Below are positions 26,182 through 38,420 of a stretch of 64,000 nucleotides of DNA, piece after piece (position 1 is the stretch's first letter; every line of letters starts with the position of its first letter). Source of the DNA: Eucommia ulmoides (taxonomy: Eukaryota; Streptophyta; Magnoliopsida; Garryales; Eucommiaceae); the NCBI GenBank assembly GCA_016647705.1, contig CM028340.1:14709001-14773000 (forward strand). The letters run 5' to 3'. A program made the position numbers and the translations under genes. A model generated the notes under the pieces. The model was not told the origin of the DNA, searched no databases, and saw nothing but the letters and a program-made list of their open reading frames with translations.

Positions 26182-26449
26182 GACTCAAATTGACGAAGAT
26201 GTATCTAACTTTTTTTGTGACCTTGGGTTACCTCCCAAGAAGCGCTTGGTTTATTGTCCTCGTCCAGACACATGCCCTCAAGACTGGCGAGATTTTTCAG
26301 TGAACGATACACAAGAGTACCTATCGATCTAACATCTTCAAGCATCCTGTAGGAAAACAAAAACAAAACTACAAATGAATTATATACAAAAATGCCTAGA
26401 TTAAAATCAAGTTATTTACTCCCAATATCAAAAGTAACACTCCTTCCAA

Positions 26450-26530
26450 TCCCCGGCAACGGTGCCAAAAACTTGGTGGACGTTGACGAGAACAGAATTT
26501 GACAACAACCAATCCCCGGCAACGGCACCA
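26450..26530 (-). other. Tandemly duplicated tRNA-Asp primer binding sites
   Basis: Two sites, 26450..26467 and 26513..26530 (plus strand TCCCCGGCAACGG..CCA), each followed by AAAAACTTGGT. The right-hand copy sits directly inside the complete LTR. They are very close matches to the complement of tRNA-Asp, better than those of G1. Confidence 0.8.
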
Positions 26531-26536
26531 AAAACT

Positions 26537-28054
26537 TGGTAGGACGCGAAACGTGCACGCCTACTTACGCTCGCAAGTATACGAGGTCTAAAGTTTTAAT
26601 ATAGTGGATCTTTGAAGATCGGATATGGTTCCCACAGAGAAAAGTGTGAATAATTGATTTGAATACCGCAATTGACATAGTCTCGTGTTATTCTGACGAC
26701 GGAAGACGTGAATTGAAATTAAACTAAGCTAAACTACAATTAGTGGGTTAATTCTAACTAGGTTGATTAATTAGGGATTGATTTTGTTCACTTAATACAC
26801 GTTTAATTTCGTTCGGTTAACAATAACGGAGTTTAGGTATCCGACAATCTCGGTTCGTAAACTCCTCCGCCACCTCTTCCGAGTGTAAAACAGGGGAATA
26901 CACGACTTTGTGTCGACGAAGAGGTCTCCCTCAATGTCTTAACGACTCTAGGCCTCGTGAGTCTTGACCCAACGTCATCGATTGCACACTAACTAACGCC
27001 CTCCCGGGTCGTTAGGTCGTAACGATGTGTTTACCCTAGTCCGAATCCAGGGTTACCTCTCCCAAGTGTCAAACCCTAGATTCTCAAATCCAACTCTAAT
27101 ACCGTTTCAAGCATATTAAGATCGTCATCAAATGATAAACACAATCGGAATTAAAACAACAACCGTTAAAGAAACGTATATTAAACCAAACAAGTATTTA
27201 CACAACTACACATTTCCCTAACTAATTTCTAAATTACACTAACATGTTCTTAGCCAATACAACATTTAATCAAGAGGAGATCATCATTATCAACTATAAA
27301 CATTAAATATAATGATGGAAACAAGGGAAGAAAAGCCAAATCTCAAAGTGAAGTAGTCCACTTTTGCCAAAGAATGATCGTCCCGAGCTTTCTCTTTTCC
27401 GTTGATGAACTTCATCTTTTGGCTCTTCAAGGATTAGCCAAGAATACCTCCTAAACTAATCTAATCTACTTCCTAAATTACCTAAACCTAACTAAGGTGG
27501 AAGGAGAGCTCTCAAGATGTCAACCGGAGCCTCCTCTCACATCTAAGGGATCCTAGTCTTTTTAGCAATTGGGGGAGAAAGGGGTTTTATAGGCAAGGTT
27601 TGGAAATATCTTCAAAATATCTGAAAACAGATATTTCTGTGTAGAGTGTCACCGCCTAAGCAGTGGCTTTAAGTCGGTTAACTTCTGTTGGTAACTTCGC
27701 CTAAGCGGTGGTTTGTCAGCTTGGGCGGTAGCTGCTGGCATATCATTCTGGTCTTTTCTCGCCTAGGCAGTGGTTTTTTCTCCTAGGCGGTGGTTCAGCC
27801 CTTCAGCACTCCAACGTTCTGCCTCTTCTACGCCTAAGCGATGGAACTTCCGCTTAGGCGGTGGTCTTCATTTACCGAAATCCTATTTTGCACATTTTGT
27901 TCAACGTTTCTCCACCGTTTTCACTTGTTTCTCGCCCTTTGACGTCCTTTCCCTGTTCTACACTAAAACACACTAAAACACAATTAAATATAACTAAAAT
28001 ACTTGAGAACTAACAAATCCGATTTAGAAATAGATAGGTTTTTCACACCTATCA
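26537..28054 (-). repeat. Complete LTR of the CCTAGG subfamily
   Basis: 1518 bp, TGGTAGGAC...CACCTATCA, colinear with the LTR at 51264..52787 in the opposite orientation. Carries a palindrome cluster (27650..27870), a canonical TATA box on the minus strand (CCTATAAAACCCC, about 27584..27596) and the conserved R/U5-like block (26865..27090). Confidence 0.9.
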
Positions 28055-28373
28055 ATACCCCCAAACTTAGAATTTTGCTAGTCCTCGAGCAAAACACTAA
28101 TACTAAACTAAACTAACTAATAAACTAACCAACTAAAAATGAAAAATTAAACTAACACGAAAGAAGTATATGCATGTAAATATAAAGTTCAATCGAAATG
28201 ACCAATTTGTTCATTCCTTAACATCCCTAAATCGGATCAAGTTCGGGAAACATCCCACACCAAGTGGTGTTCTAGATTTTCAACTATCAATATCAATAAA
28301 AACCATTCTAGATCCATTTGAAGTATGTGTGTGAGAACTCAATTATATAACTAGTCAAATACCGGATCCGAAG
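28055..28373 (-). other. Internal 3' fragment with polypurine tract
   Basis: Begins ATACCCCCAAACTTAGAATT (reverse of the polypurine tract) and matches the reverse complement of 58480..58792 up to the CAAATACCGGATCCG segment, where homology stops abruptly at about 28373. Confidence 0.7.
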
Positions 28374-29228
28374 ATTTGCCGCTAGAAACGTCGATCGATC
28401 GCTTCCTCGTTGATCCTCCACCTCGGGCTGAGAGATCTCCCTAAAAAATTCCTAACCCTACTCCTAAAATATGGCCTAAGGCCTTAAAGGCTGAAGAGAG
28501 GGAAGAGAGGAGGAGAGAAGGGAAAAAAAAAATATCCCAAAAGATCTCAAAATATCTAATAAATATCAAGGGTATGCTGCAGGATTTTCGCCTAGGCGAA
28601 GGTGAAGTTAAGTTGGTTAACTTTCTGCCAGAAATTCGCCTAGGCGAAGTTATTGCAGGTTTGAAATTTTGTTTTGGCTGTAACTTCTTCATCCGAACTC
28701 CGATTGAGGTGATTCAAAAACCTATGGAAAGTTAAGAAAAATATAAAAAACTTATATGTTTTGAGTATTTCCAAAATAGGATTGAATCATAGTCCAAAAT
28801 AGCCTTGAAGTTACAACACCTGTACCGACTTTGCAGGTTTGGTGACCACTTAGGCGAAGAAGTAGGCGGTAGACTTGGAAATGTTTATACTGGGGTTTCT
28901 ACCTAGGCAGAGGAATTTCTTGCTTAGGCGGTGGGCTGTCAGTAGTCTTTTGTCATTCTCAGCATCTTCACTGCTTAGGCGGAGGTCTGGACGCCTAGGC
29001 GGTGGGCTTCCTTCATATTTTTACCTCCTTGCTTGTTTATCCACCGTAACTTCGACTCGCCTTCGGTTCGATCTCATTATTTTCGCTCCAGTTTTCTATC
29101 TTTTTGCTCCACACGCCTGATTTATACGAAAAGTATAAAAACATGTTAAAACATATAAAAATAACTATAAACATACTCGAAAACTAACAAATTCGGATTG
29201 GAAATACGTAGGTAATTTACACCTATCA
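28374..29228 (-). repeat. Partial LTR of a third subfamily
   Basis: 855 bp ending GGTAATTTACACCTATCA. Shows CGCCTAGGCGAAG-type palindromes (28590..28640 and 28850..29010). The R/U5 half of the LTR is missing at the junction with the internal fragment. Confidence 0.7.
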
Positions 29229-31349
29229 TGATGCATGTCAATTAGGCAAGCAGGTTAGATCACTATTTAAGAAAAAGATGCATACGTCCATGTCTAGATG
29301 TCTTGAATTATTGCATCTTGATTTGTTTGGGTCTAACTCTGTTTCTAGTTTTGGTAGTAAGTTTTATGCGTTTGTTATAGTTGATGATTATTCCAGACTT
29401 ACCTGGGTATTTTTTCTTGCTAAGAAAAGTGAGGTTACTTATGTTCTTACTAAATTTTGTAAATGTGTTCAAAATGAGAAGCAATGTTCCATTATTAACA
29501 TTCAAAGTGATGGAGGAAGAGAGTTTAAGAATGATGATGTGGTAAGTTATTGTGATGAGTATGGTTATGCTCATAACTTTTCTGCACCAAGATCACCACA
29601 ACAAAATGGTGTAGTGGAAAGGAAGAACATGACACTTCAAGAGATGGCCAGAACGATGCTTAGTGAAAATCGTTTAACAACCTACTTTTGGGCCGAAACA
29701 GTAAGTACAACTTACCACGTAGTGAGTCGAGTATCAATTCGTAGAAGGTTTAACAAAACCCCATATGAAATCTGGAATGGTAAGACTCCTAATATTTCTT
29801 ATTTTAAAGTATTTGGATGTAAGTGTTTTATTTTGAATGACAAGAATAATCTTGGTAAATTTGATGCTAAATTTGATTATGAGATTTTCCTTGAATATGC
29901 TACTAACAGTAAGGCTTATAGAGTCTATAACAAACGTACGTTAGTCGTAGAAGAAACTATGCGTGTTGTTTTTTATGAAGCTGATCCATTCTTGTCGAGA
30001 AAAGTTTTGGATGATGATGATACAAGTATTTCAAATAATCAAAATCAAGGTGATAATGTACCTAAGGAGTCCCAACAAGAGGAGGAACTTAAGGAAAATG
30101 ATTCGACTTTACCAAGAGCTATAAAGACAGTACCAGGACATTCGATAAAAAAATCATTGGTAATTTTGGAAAGAGGTGTAAGTACTCGTTCTTCTCTTAG
30201 GGATATAATTAATCTTACTTTCTTATCTCAAATTGAGCCTAAAAATATAGATGAGGCGTTAACTGATGAATCTTGGATTTTTGCAATGCAGGATGTGTTA
30301 ATTCAATTTGAGTGGAGCAAAGTATGGTGTCTTGTTCCGAGACCGGATTTTCATCCAGTTATTGATACTAAATGGGTTTTTAGAAATAAAAAGGATGAAT
30401 CGGGTATGGTTAGAAACAAAGCAAGATTAGTAGCACATGACTATAATCAAGAGGAAGGAATTGATTATGATGAAACATATGCTCCTGTTGCTAGACTAGA
30501 AGCAATTAAAATGCTACTCGCTTTTGCATGTTCACGTAATTTTAAGTTATATCAAATGGATGTAAAGAGTGCATTTCTAAATGGCTTTCTAGCAGAAGAA
30601 GTTTATATGGAACAACCTTTGGGATTTGAAAGTGATAAACTTCCCGATCACATATTTAAACTTCGCAAGGCTTTGTATTGGCTCAAACAAGCTCCTAGAG
30701 TTTGGTATGAGAGACTAAACCAATATTTGATCGAAAATGGTTTTCGAAGGGAAATTTGTGATATAACACTATTTGTGAAACAAACTGATTTTGATATCTT
30801 ATTAGTACAAGTATATATTGATGATATTATTTTTGGATTTACTAATGAGGATCTTTGCCAAATGTTTGTTAAGATAATGCAGGTTGAATTTGAAATGAGT
30901 ATGATAGGAGAGTTGAATTTTTTTCTTGGACTGCAAATTAAGCAAATCAAAGAAGGAATATTTATAAACCAAGCCAAATACACCAAGGAGTTGTTAAAGA
31001 AATATGGCTTGGAAGGTGCTAAAAAGTATAAAACTCCCATGGCAATGACTACGAAGATAGACAAAGACGATACGGGCAAAAATGTTAATGAAAAAATGTA
31101 TCGAGGTATGATTGGTAATCTGTTGTATTTAACTGCTAGTAAACCTGACATTATGTATAGTGTTTGTCTTTGTGTTAGATTTCAGTCTTGTCCTAAAGAA
31201 TCGCACTTGACTGCGGTTAAGCGAATTTTTCGATACTTAAAGGGGACGAATGACCTAGGATTATGGTATCCTAGGGGGAGTGATTTTAAATTGGTAAGTT
31301 ACTCTGACGTTGATTTTGCCAGTTGCAAAAGTTGAGCGAAAAAGTACAA
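29229..31349 (+). pseudogene. Copia 2: integrase, reverse transcriptase and start of RNase H
   Basis: Resumes at [11 protein letters not shown] after the nested element and runs open for 685 codons from 29278 to 31335. Integrase: LLHLDLFG (D), SDGGREF (D), [11 protein letters not shown] (E). Reverse transcriptase from about 30240: [43 protein letters not shown], catalytic YIDD in [11 protein letters not shown] (about 30814..30825), then FLGLQIKQ and [19 protein letters not shown]. RNase H begins [11 protein letters not shown]. The reading frame shifts at about 31330, just before the solo LTR. This is the best preserved pol stretch in the window. Confidence 0.93.
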
Positions 31350-31354
31350 GTAGG

Positions 31355-31902
31355 TGATAGGTGTAAAAAACCTATCTACTTCTAAACCAAATTTGATAGT
31401 TTTCGAGTGTTTTATTTATATTTAATTTTGTTTTAGTATGTTTTTAGTTAATTCAGGTGTAGGGACGCAAACAAGCGACAAACGAGCGAAAACGGTGAGA
31501 AAACGGTGAAGAAACGTTGAAGAAACAATATTGCAAGATCACAGAATCCACTATCGCGGCAAGGAAGACACCGCTGAGGCGGTGAGAATGTAGAGGATAT
31601 GCTGAAAAATGAATAGGAACCACCACCTAGGTAGAGAAGCGTCAGAAAGTTGAGAGCTGTTTTACCACCTAGGCGAAGAAACCACCGCCTAGGTGAAAAA
31701 CAGTCAGAATGTTTTGTTTTAGCCCACCGTTTAGGCGGAGAAACCACCGCCTAGGCAGAAAGCAAACCGACTTAACCTCCGCCTAGGCGGCGATTCCACC
31801 GCCTATGCGGTAACACTCTGCACAAAAATATATTTTTTAGATATTTTCTGAGAGTGTTACCGCCTTGCGAGAGTAAGTAGCGGCATATTTCACGCTCAAC
31901 TA
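31355..31902 (+). repeat. Shortened gypsy-type solo LTR inside copia 2 RNase H
   Basis: Starts TGATAGGTGTAAAAAACC and ends CACGCTCAACTA, flanked by GTAGG (31350..31354) and GTACG (31903..31907), a 5 bp TSD with one mismatch. Only 548 bp: it keeps the U3 palindrome array (31550..31815, with CCGCCTAGGCGG near 31785) and the extreme 3' end, but lacks about 1 kb between GTGTTACCGCC and TTGCGAGAGTAAG. Confidence 0.82.
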
Positions 31903-31907
31903 GTACG

Positions 31908-32321
31908 TCATGTCATTTGTTAGGCCATACTTTGGTTTCTTGGTCAAGCAAGAAACATAATTCAATAGCCCTATCCACTACTGAGGTTGAATATATGGCA
32001 GCTGGTAACTGTTGTGCTCAAATTTTATATATTAAGCAACAATTAAATGACTTTGGAATTTGTATAGAGGAGGTCCCGATCTTTTGTGATAATAAGAGTG
32101 CTATTTGTCTAAATAAGAATCCTACACAACACTCGCGAATTAAACACATAGAGATTAGACATCACTTTGTTCGTGATCACATTCAGAAAAGGGACATTGT
32201 TATTGAATATATTAATACCTCCGACTAGCTTGCTGATGTTTTTACCAAACCACTAGCGGAAGATCAGTTTGTAAAAATCATTTGCGGTTTGGGTATGACT
32301 AGACATAATGATATTTGCATA
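31908..32321 (+). pseudogene. Copia 2: C-terminal RNase H
   Basis: Continues the RNase H with HTLVSWSSKKHNSIALSTTE, IFCDNKSAICLNKNPTQHS and KHIEIRHHFVRDHI, followed after a stop at 32226..32228 by the family's usual end (LADVFTKPLAEDQF). The acidic residues are kept. Separated from the upstream part by the solo LTR and a frameshift. Confidence 0.88.
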
Positions 32322-32564
32322 GAGTAGAATTATTGTGTGTTTCCCCCTCCCTAAATATTTTTTTTTTTTTGAGATAACAAAGATGGAGAATTAGTTGATG
32401 TTTTATTGCATTTCTTAAGAGAGAGTTTATTTTTATTGATGCTTTGTTGATTAATTTTTTTAATATCTTCATTCTTATATTTAAATGAGTTATAAAACAT
32501 GTCATCAGATTCAGGGGGAGTGTGGTTATATTATTGTTTTAAAGAAAACATCAAAGTTAATTGT

Positions 32565-32585
32565 CATCATAAAAAAGAGAGAGAT
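32565..32585 (+). other. Polypurine tract of copia 2
   Basis: AAAAAAGAGAGAGAT immediately before the 3' LTR. Confidence 0.75.
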
Positions 32586-34680
32586 TGTTGATCCTAAGAT
32601 TTTGATGGACAATTAAAAGTTGATGTTTTTTCTGGAACTAACGGTTTGATTAAGTATTTCAGTTTATTAGTTTCTGATGATGAAGATATGTTGATAAAAG
32701 TGATGAAGAATTTAAAGAATTTAGGAAAAAACAACTCAGATTAAAAATTGAACTCTTAATATCCTAATTAGGATCACACACGACACAAAAATATTTTTAA
32801 ATGATTTTTATAAATATGTGTGTTTTTAATAGGATCCTAATTAGCTAAATTATTTGCTCCTATGTGTAATTGAAAAAGAAATATTTATAATTGGTTAAAA
32901 TTGAATTTAAATTATTTAGTAGAACTAACCAAGAAAAGAAATTGGTTAAAGGGACGAAAATGCTAATTAGAATGAATTAAAAATGAGTTTAGAAAAGTGA
33001 TTCAAAATCCATAAGTCGACAGGTAAGTCGATCGGACAACGAAAAAAAGCTCTTTGTATCTCTTGGTCGATAGGTAGATCGACCTGTAATTAAGAATGAA
33101 CTCTCTGTATTTATAAGTCGACAGAGCGGTCTACCTGTGAAGAGACATGAAACTCTCTGAATCTCTAAGTCGATAGATAAGTCGACCGATAGGCACAAAA
33201 TTTTTGGCTTGACTACATCCTGAATCGAGCTGTCGACTGCTGATTTTGGTCGATTGACTGGTGTGTCTGTTTCAGGATATTTTGGAATTCCGAATTTAAA
33301 TCTGAAAGTAGCTGTTTTTTGGTTAGGATTTATGAGAGATTTTAGGGATTTTATGTTATTTAAGATATGCTACACATATTATGTTATCCCTATTGATTTG
33401 GTTCATTAAATTTGAATATTTCTCAATTTGGTACATATAATTGTTTCTATTCTATTTAATTATGATTGAGAAATATTTGGGAGACTTAATTGAGAGATTT
33501 AAAAATTATAATTAAGTGAATAGTCTTAATGATATAATGGGTCTAAGAGAGCAATTAAGTGTCATGATAAATGAGAACTAGCCGTTAGAGAGCTGTTTTT
33601 ATTCCCATATATAAAGACCTGCGTTTTTTCATATCATTAAAGAGAGACTAGAGAAATCAAGAGATCATATTGAGCTGTTTTAAGAGAAATCATACTAAAT
33701 TTTTGTGAGAGTTTTTCTAAGAGACATTCTTGATAATTATTGCTGCTACCGAATCTGAAGTAACATCGCTCTAATTATTTTTTTCGGTGGATTCCAGATG
33801 AAATCTTTCCAAATTACTTTCTATATTAAATTGCTTGATTAATTTTTGGAAGTTGATCTTTAGAAATTATTTTTTGATTTTTTTATTGAAAATATATTTT
33901 ATAAACAATTTCTTGAATCTGATTACGTGCTACCCATTTTTTTGTTTAAAATCCGATTTTGAGTATCTCACGTTTCTATTACTAGTTTTGGGATATTAAT
34001 TGAGTTTTAATTTATCTGAGGTAATAGAAACTCTGAGTGAGAAAAATCACTTGTCAATTTTTAATTGGTAAGTTGAGTAACGGATTAAATATTGTTGGGA
34101 GTATTTAATCTAAGGATAACTGAGTTTCAGTCTCTTACTGTAAAAAGATTGCGGTAGTAATTCTTCCTCAATTAAATTGATTTGTGAGTGAATTGTAGCG
34201 GTTCAATCCTTACCAAGTGAAATGATATTTGGAGTGTTTGTGAGGTTTTGATTCTTTTGCTTTTGTGTTAAAAAGAATTAGGTTATTCTTGAACTTGTAA
34301 AAAGTAGAGATTATTCCTTAACCTGTGAAAAAGAAATTTTGTAAAGGTTGATTCTGAGTCTGTAAAAAAATATTTGTGAGAGTTTGGTTCATACCTTTAA
34401 AGAAATCTTGAGTTTAGTGGGTGAGACTCTCCGTGGGACTCGGAAGACTGGCTTAGTCAAGAGTAGCTTGGTGAACCAGTATAAATTTCTGATGTGATGC
34501 AATCTTTACTTTATTTATTTTTGCTGTTAGGTGTGCATCTAATTGATTTTATAATTTCACTGTGATATAAAAATAATAATTAATTTATGATTAAAATTAA
34601 TTATTTAATTTATTAAAATATTCTTTCTGATATTTTTAATTATCCAATTCACCCTTCTGAGGTATTCTACTGGCCCAATA
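32586..34680 (+). repeat. 3' LTR of copia 2
   Basis: 2095 bp, TGTTGATC...CCCAATA, colinear with the 5' LTR and clearly diverged from it by scattered substitutions and small indels, so the insertion is not recent. Contains the GTCGAC array at 33005..33240. Confidence 0.93.
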
Positions 34681-34701
34681 GATCCGAATTTTAAAACACT
34701 G

Positions 34702-36264
34702 GTATTGGTTTTTTTTCGAGGTTTTATACTTGCTCATTACACAATCTATAGGAGAGGACGTCAGAAGGGTAGTGATCGGACGGCTATAATGATTTGCAGA
34801 GTTTCGTATGTATGGGTAAGATCGTGCTTGTAAGCTTAGTGGGATTTTGTTAGAGTTGGGCCCAAACGGGTATTAAAAAACAGTCCAAATAAAGAATATA
34901 AAATAAAAAGGCTTAGTGGGCTATATTTTCGAGGCTTCACATTGGCGTATTGGACCAAACAGAGATTATATTTTGTACGTTTCAAAAAATAAAATAAAAA
35001 ATGCCGGTATATTTCGTTCCTATTTTTAGAAATTTGAGTTTTTTTTTTTTCCTGTCCCTGTTCTCAAATAATTTTAAAATTTTGGAAGTAATCCCTAAAT
35101 TCTTAATAATTTGAGAAACAAATAAGACTTCATTATGTTTCTAGAATTATGAAGAACAGATACATAATTCTCATCCTATTTTATTAGAAATAGAACCAAA
35201 AATACAGAACGCTAATCAAATGCCACCTAAAATTTTTAATTAGATACAATCTTGTCATTTTACTAACTTCCATCAATAAAATGAAAGAAATTTAGTCCCG
35301 AGTTGAGCATGATAATGATGTATGTAGGGGCATGGACGTAAATTTGGTCCATTTTATTGACAAAAGTTAAAAAAAAAAAAAATTGATCTAATTGCAGTCA
35401 TTTAAACCAATATGATAGCTGAAAATGAGAGATAATAATAGTAGTTTGAATTTTTTGAAATTTAAAATATTATTTGAAATTTTAACCAAACAGTCCCTTA
35501 AAAATTTCATTGACTCAATTGAGAGAGATGAAAGACTATGGACCTATTTTGGATTAAGATGAAAACCATATAATAGTAGTGGGAAAGGCCAATTAAACTC
35601 ATGATTAATGAAGTGGACTCAAGAGAGGACTCAATTGTAAATTTAAAAAATGACTCCATTCCTACAACTGATCTCCATTAGAATTTTAGAATGCAATCAA
35701 TTACTACTACAAGCATCCATTTTTCTTCCTTAGTGTTGGAGGACAATTTGGACTAGAGGTTAACCTACCATTTGATTTTTCTAATTCCTCTTTTCTTCCC
35801 ATTGATCATAACTATAGTTTTAGTTTGAAGAACCCATATATAAATACACACACATTACACCATGGTTTTACACCTTAAAGTTTGACCATTATCTCACCTT
35901 CGTATCCATAGTTTCAGTTTAAATACATGATATCCTTAAATTTCTATCCAAATCATTAACGTTATTATGAGTACTGATGTCAAGTAGTTACACCTTATTA
36001 TTTTCTAGGGGGTTCATGGGCATTTTTAGACTCTTCCTCCCCCACCCTAGAATTCATATTCCTAAGTGTTTGGACGGGAAAGAGAGAGGGCGGATGAGGA
36101 ACTAGGAATGACTATAAAATGCCTTAAAAAATTCATATGTTCGGCAAGTGGTTGTTTGTCGATTGAAATTGCAATGAGAATAATAATTTGAACTATAACG
36201 ATATGATTAGGAATTTTTCAAAGTGTTATGTATTCAAATTGAAGCTATGAGAACATATTTGAGA
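34702..36264. other. Intergenic DNA
   Basis: No gene recognised. A TATA-like CATATATAAATACAC occurs at about 35835..35850, followed by CACCATGG, but no meaningful reading frame follows. Otherwise AT-rich. Confidence 0.5.
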
Positions 36265-37104
36265 CTAGCGTATAACCCGTGCCTAAAAGCACGGACAAAA
36301 AAAGAAAACCTAATATTTACGCAATTAAATAGAAAAATCAACAAACCCAATATAAAAAAAAACATTACAGAATATACTGCCAGTAATAACAACCACAAAC
36401 ATAAAAAACAATAATGAATTTAAATTGTTAACACGTGTTTTCAAAGACAACAAATCCGTGCCTGAAACAAATATTACTAAAACAAATAACAATAACTTAA
36501 TTACCTTATAATATCTCCACCAATGTAGAACTTTTTCACCCGATTCGTACAACAATCAACGAAGTCAATGAATGCCTTTGTACATTAAGATGACGTTTTA
36601 CTTACCCATGGCACTTCCCCAATATTTTCTTAACCTCTTCGGTAGTATCATTATATAAAAAACATTCAACTCACTATTAATTTGACCTGATTAATCTTAT
36701 ACAAAAGGTTTAATAACCATTTAGTTAATGGGAAACAATAATCGATATACCCGAGTACAAATAAACTATACGATGGGAAACAATTTAACAAAATTTACAA
36801 TTACAAATTTACAAACCAAATATGCGTCACCAATACAGAGAATACTGGGTAAAAATTCATAAAATAAAAAAATACACTTTGATTAAACAACATTTAAAAT
36901 TATTGACTCCTATTTTCAAATCTATACAACCAATAACCAACATAACCACTAACTAACATAACCACTAACCGATAACCAATAATCAATTACTACAGAGTAT
37001 ACCTTGTAATATCTTGCACACATTGAGCCTTCCAATTTTCAAACATAGATTTACGGATTGCTCTAGGCAAACTATGGATTCTGTAAAGCACCTAATGTTA
37101 AGAA

Positions 37105-37215
37105 TAGAAACGAAAACAGAAACAGGGAACAAGAACAGAAATAGAAACAGGGAACAGAACAGAAACAGGAATGGAAACAGGAACGGAAATAGAAATGGAA
37201 ACGAAAACATGTATA
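37105..37215. repeat. GAACAGAAACAGG-type minisatellite in the Helitron
   Basis: Repeats of GAAACAG(GG)AACAGAAATA; long frames on both strands here are by-products of the repeat. A weaker (G)GGAACAAAAACGTG array follows at 37345..37435. Confidence 0.85.
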
Positions 37216-38189
37216 TTTCTCTAAAAAATAATTCAAGAGAAATGGTAAACATTTATTTTTCTTCAAATTCAGGAATGGTAAACATTTATTTTTCTTCAAA
37301 TTCTTAAGAAATTTTAAAAATGGACTCAAATTACTTTAAAAATTTTGGGAACAAAAACGTGTTTACCAATCGGGGAACAAAAACATGTTTACCTAAGAAC
37401 AAAAACGTGATTACCAATTGGGAACAAAAACGTGGAACGACTTATTTATTGAAAATGAGATTCAATAAATACTTAACCTTGCCCATTAAGAGAATATATG
37501 AGATTCAATAAATACTTAACCTGATTCTACAATCGCTTCCCTCCCTCTTCGCTAGCTTGTCTCTCTTCCCTCTGATTCTACAATTGAACAAAACAAATGC
37601 AAATTAAAAGAGTATAAATATGACAATTAGCACAAAACATAAGATTGTATGTGTGTGTGTGAGAGAGAGAGAGTGAGTGAGGGAAGGGAGAAATATGGGA
37701 ACATAAACAGAAACAGAAAACAACACTGTTCTTTTTTCCTGAGATTTGTTCTAAAAATCTGGTAGCATAACAGAAAGTGTTGGAACAGATTTGTTCTAAC
37801 AATCTTTTTTCCCGAGAACAAATATCCCGGTGACATATGATACTTCATACGTTTAAGTGATGGTAATATCTTCATAAGTTTCCATTTGAATGATAATCGT
37901 AAAAAGCAGAAACAAACATATCTTAAGACATTCCAGTGATTAAAAAAAATCTTGAGTCACATCTTTGATAGAGCAGATACATGATTTATTTAGATGGGAA
38001 CATTAGAATGATTACAGAAATATTATGAATCAGACATTGAACATCTTTAGTCAGTTTGAGAAAACGAGGAAGAATTCCAGTTGTCTGACAAAAATGTAAA
38101 ATCTACGCAAACAACCAATATACAGATAATCAGCCAATAGTTCATATGCCTAAGGAAGAAGTAAATAGTGAAGAAATGGTTCATATGCC

Positions 38190-38420
38190 TTAAAAACAGG
38201 GAACAGAAACATGTAATAGAACAGAAACAGGAATGGAAACAGAAATGGACAAACAGGGAACAGAAACAGGAACAAACAGGCCTGGAAATAAATTCAGAAC
38301 AAACAGAATAGAACAGAAACAGATCTCACTGAATTAAGCTCATTCAATGACATTTTCTGTGAACAGAAATAGAAACAGAAATAGGGAACAGAAACAGAAA
38401 TGGAAACAGAAATAGGGAAA
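38190..38420. repeat. Second GAACAGAAACAGG-type minisatellite in the Helitron
   Basis: Same unit family as 37105..37215 (GGGAACAGAAACAG), about 1 kb away. Confidence 0.85.

Larger units (their letters stand above)
24616..29228 (-). mobile_element. Composite gypsy-type element nested in copia 2, TSD TGATG
   Basis: Flanked by perfect TGATG repeats (24611..24615, 29229..29233). The plus-strand order is abnormal: a 30 bp LTR stub (24616..24645), non-coding internal region, tRNA-Asp primer site, a duplicated primer site, a complete LTR of one subfamily (26537..28054), a 3' internal fragment, and a partial LTR of another subfamily (about 28374..29228) whose end matches the 30 bp stub. No pol coding. 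It looks like a recombinant of two related non-autonomous elements. Confidence 0.82.
20342..34680 (+). mobile_element. Sirevirus-like Ty1/copia retrotransposon 2, TSD GATCC, with two nested insertions
   Basis: LTRs 20342..22468 and 32586..34680, TSD GATCC at 20337..20341 and 34681..34685 (perfect), a Met-type primer site, gag with a CCHC knuckle, protease WFLDSGCSRHMTG, integrase, reverse transcriptase and RNase H. The long LTRs, the DSGCSRHMTG motif and the VYIDDIIFG palm motif suggest the Sirevirus (Maximus/SIRE) lineage; this is inferred. Net length is about 9.2 kb after removing the composite gypsy-type insertion (24616..29228) and the solo LTR (31355..31902). Frameshifts and stops in gag inactivate it. 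Confidence 0.92.

Noticed and set aside
28875-29120. 81-codon frame with repeated RRRSGRLGGGL
   Set aside because: Arises from the CGCCTAGGCGGTGG palindromes of the LTR.
31550-31815. CRISPR-like array from regularly repeated GC-rich palindromes
   Set aside because: The unit spacing is irregular, spacers are not unique, and the setting is a plant LTR.
35835-35870. TATA box followed by CACCATGG as a gene start
   Set aside because: The reading frame after the ATG is very short and has no recognisable product.
37014-37307. Long ORFs on both strands in the Helitron interior
   Set aside because: They follow the GAACAGAAACAG minisatellite and have no conserved composition apart from the repeat.
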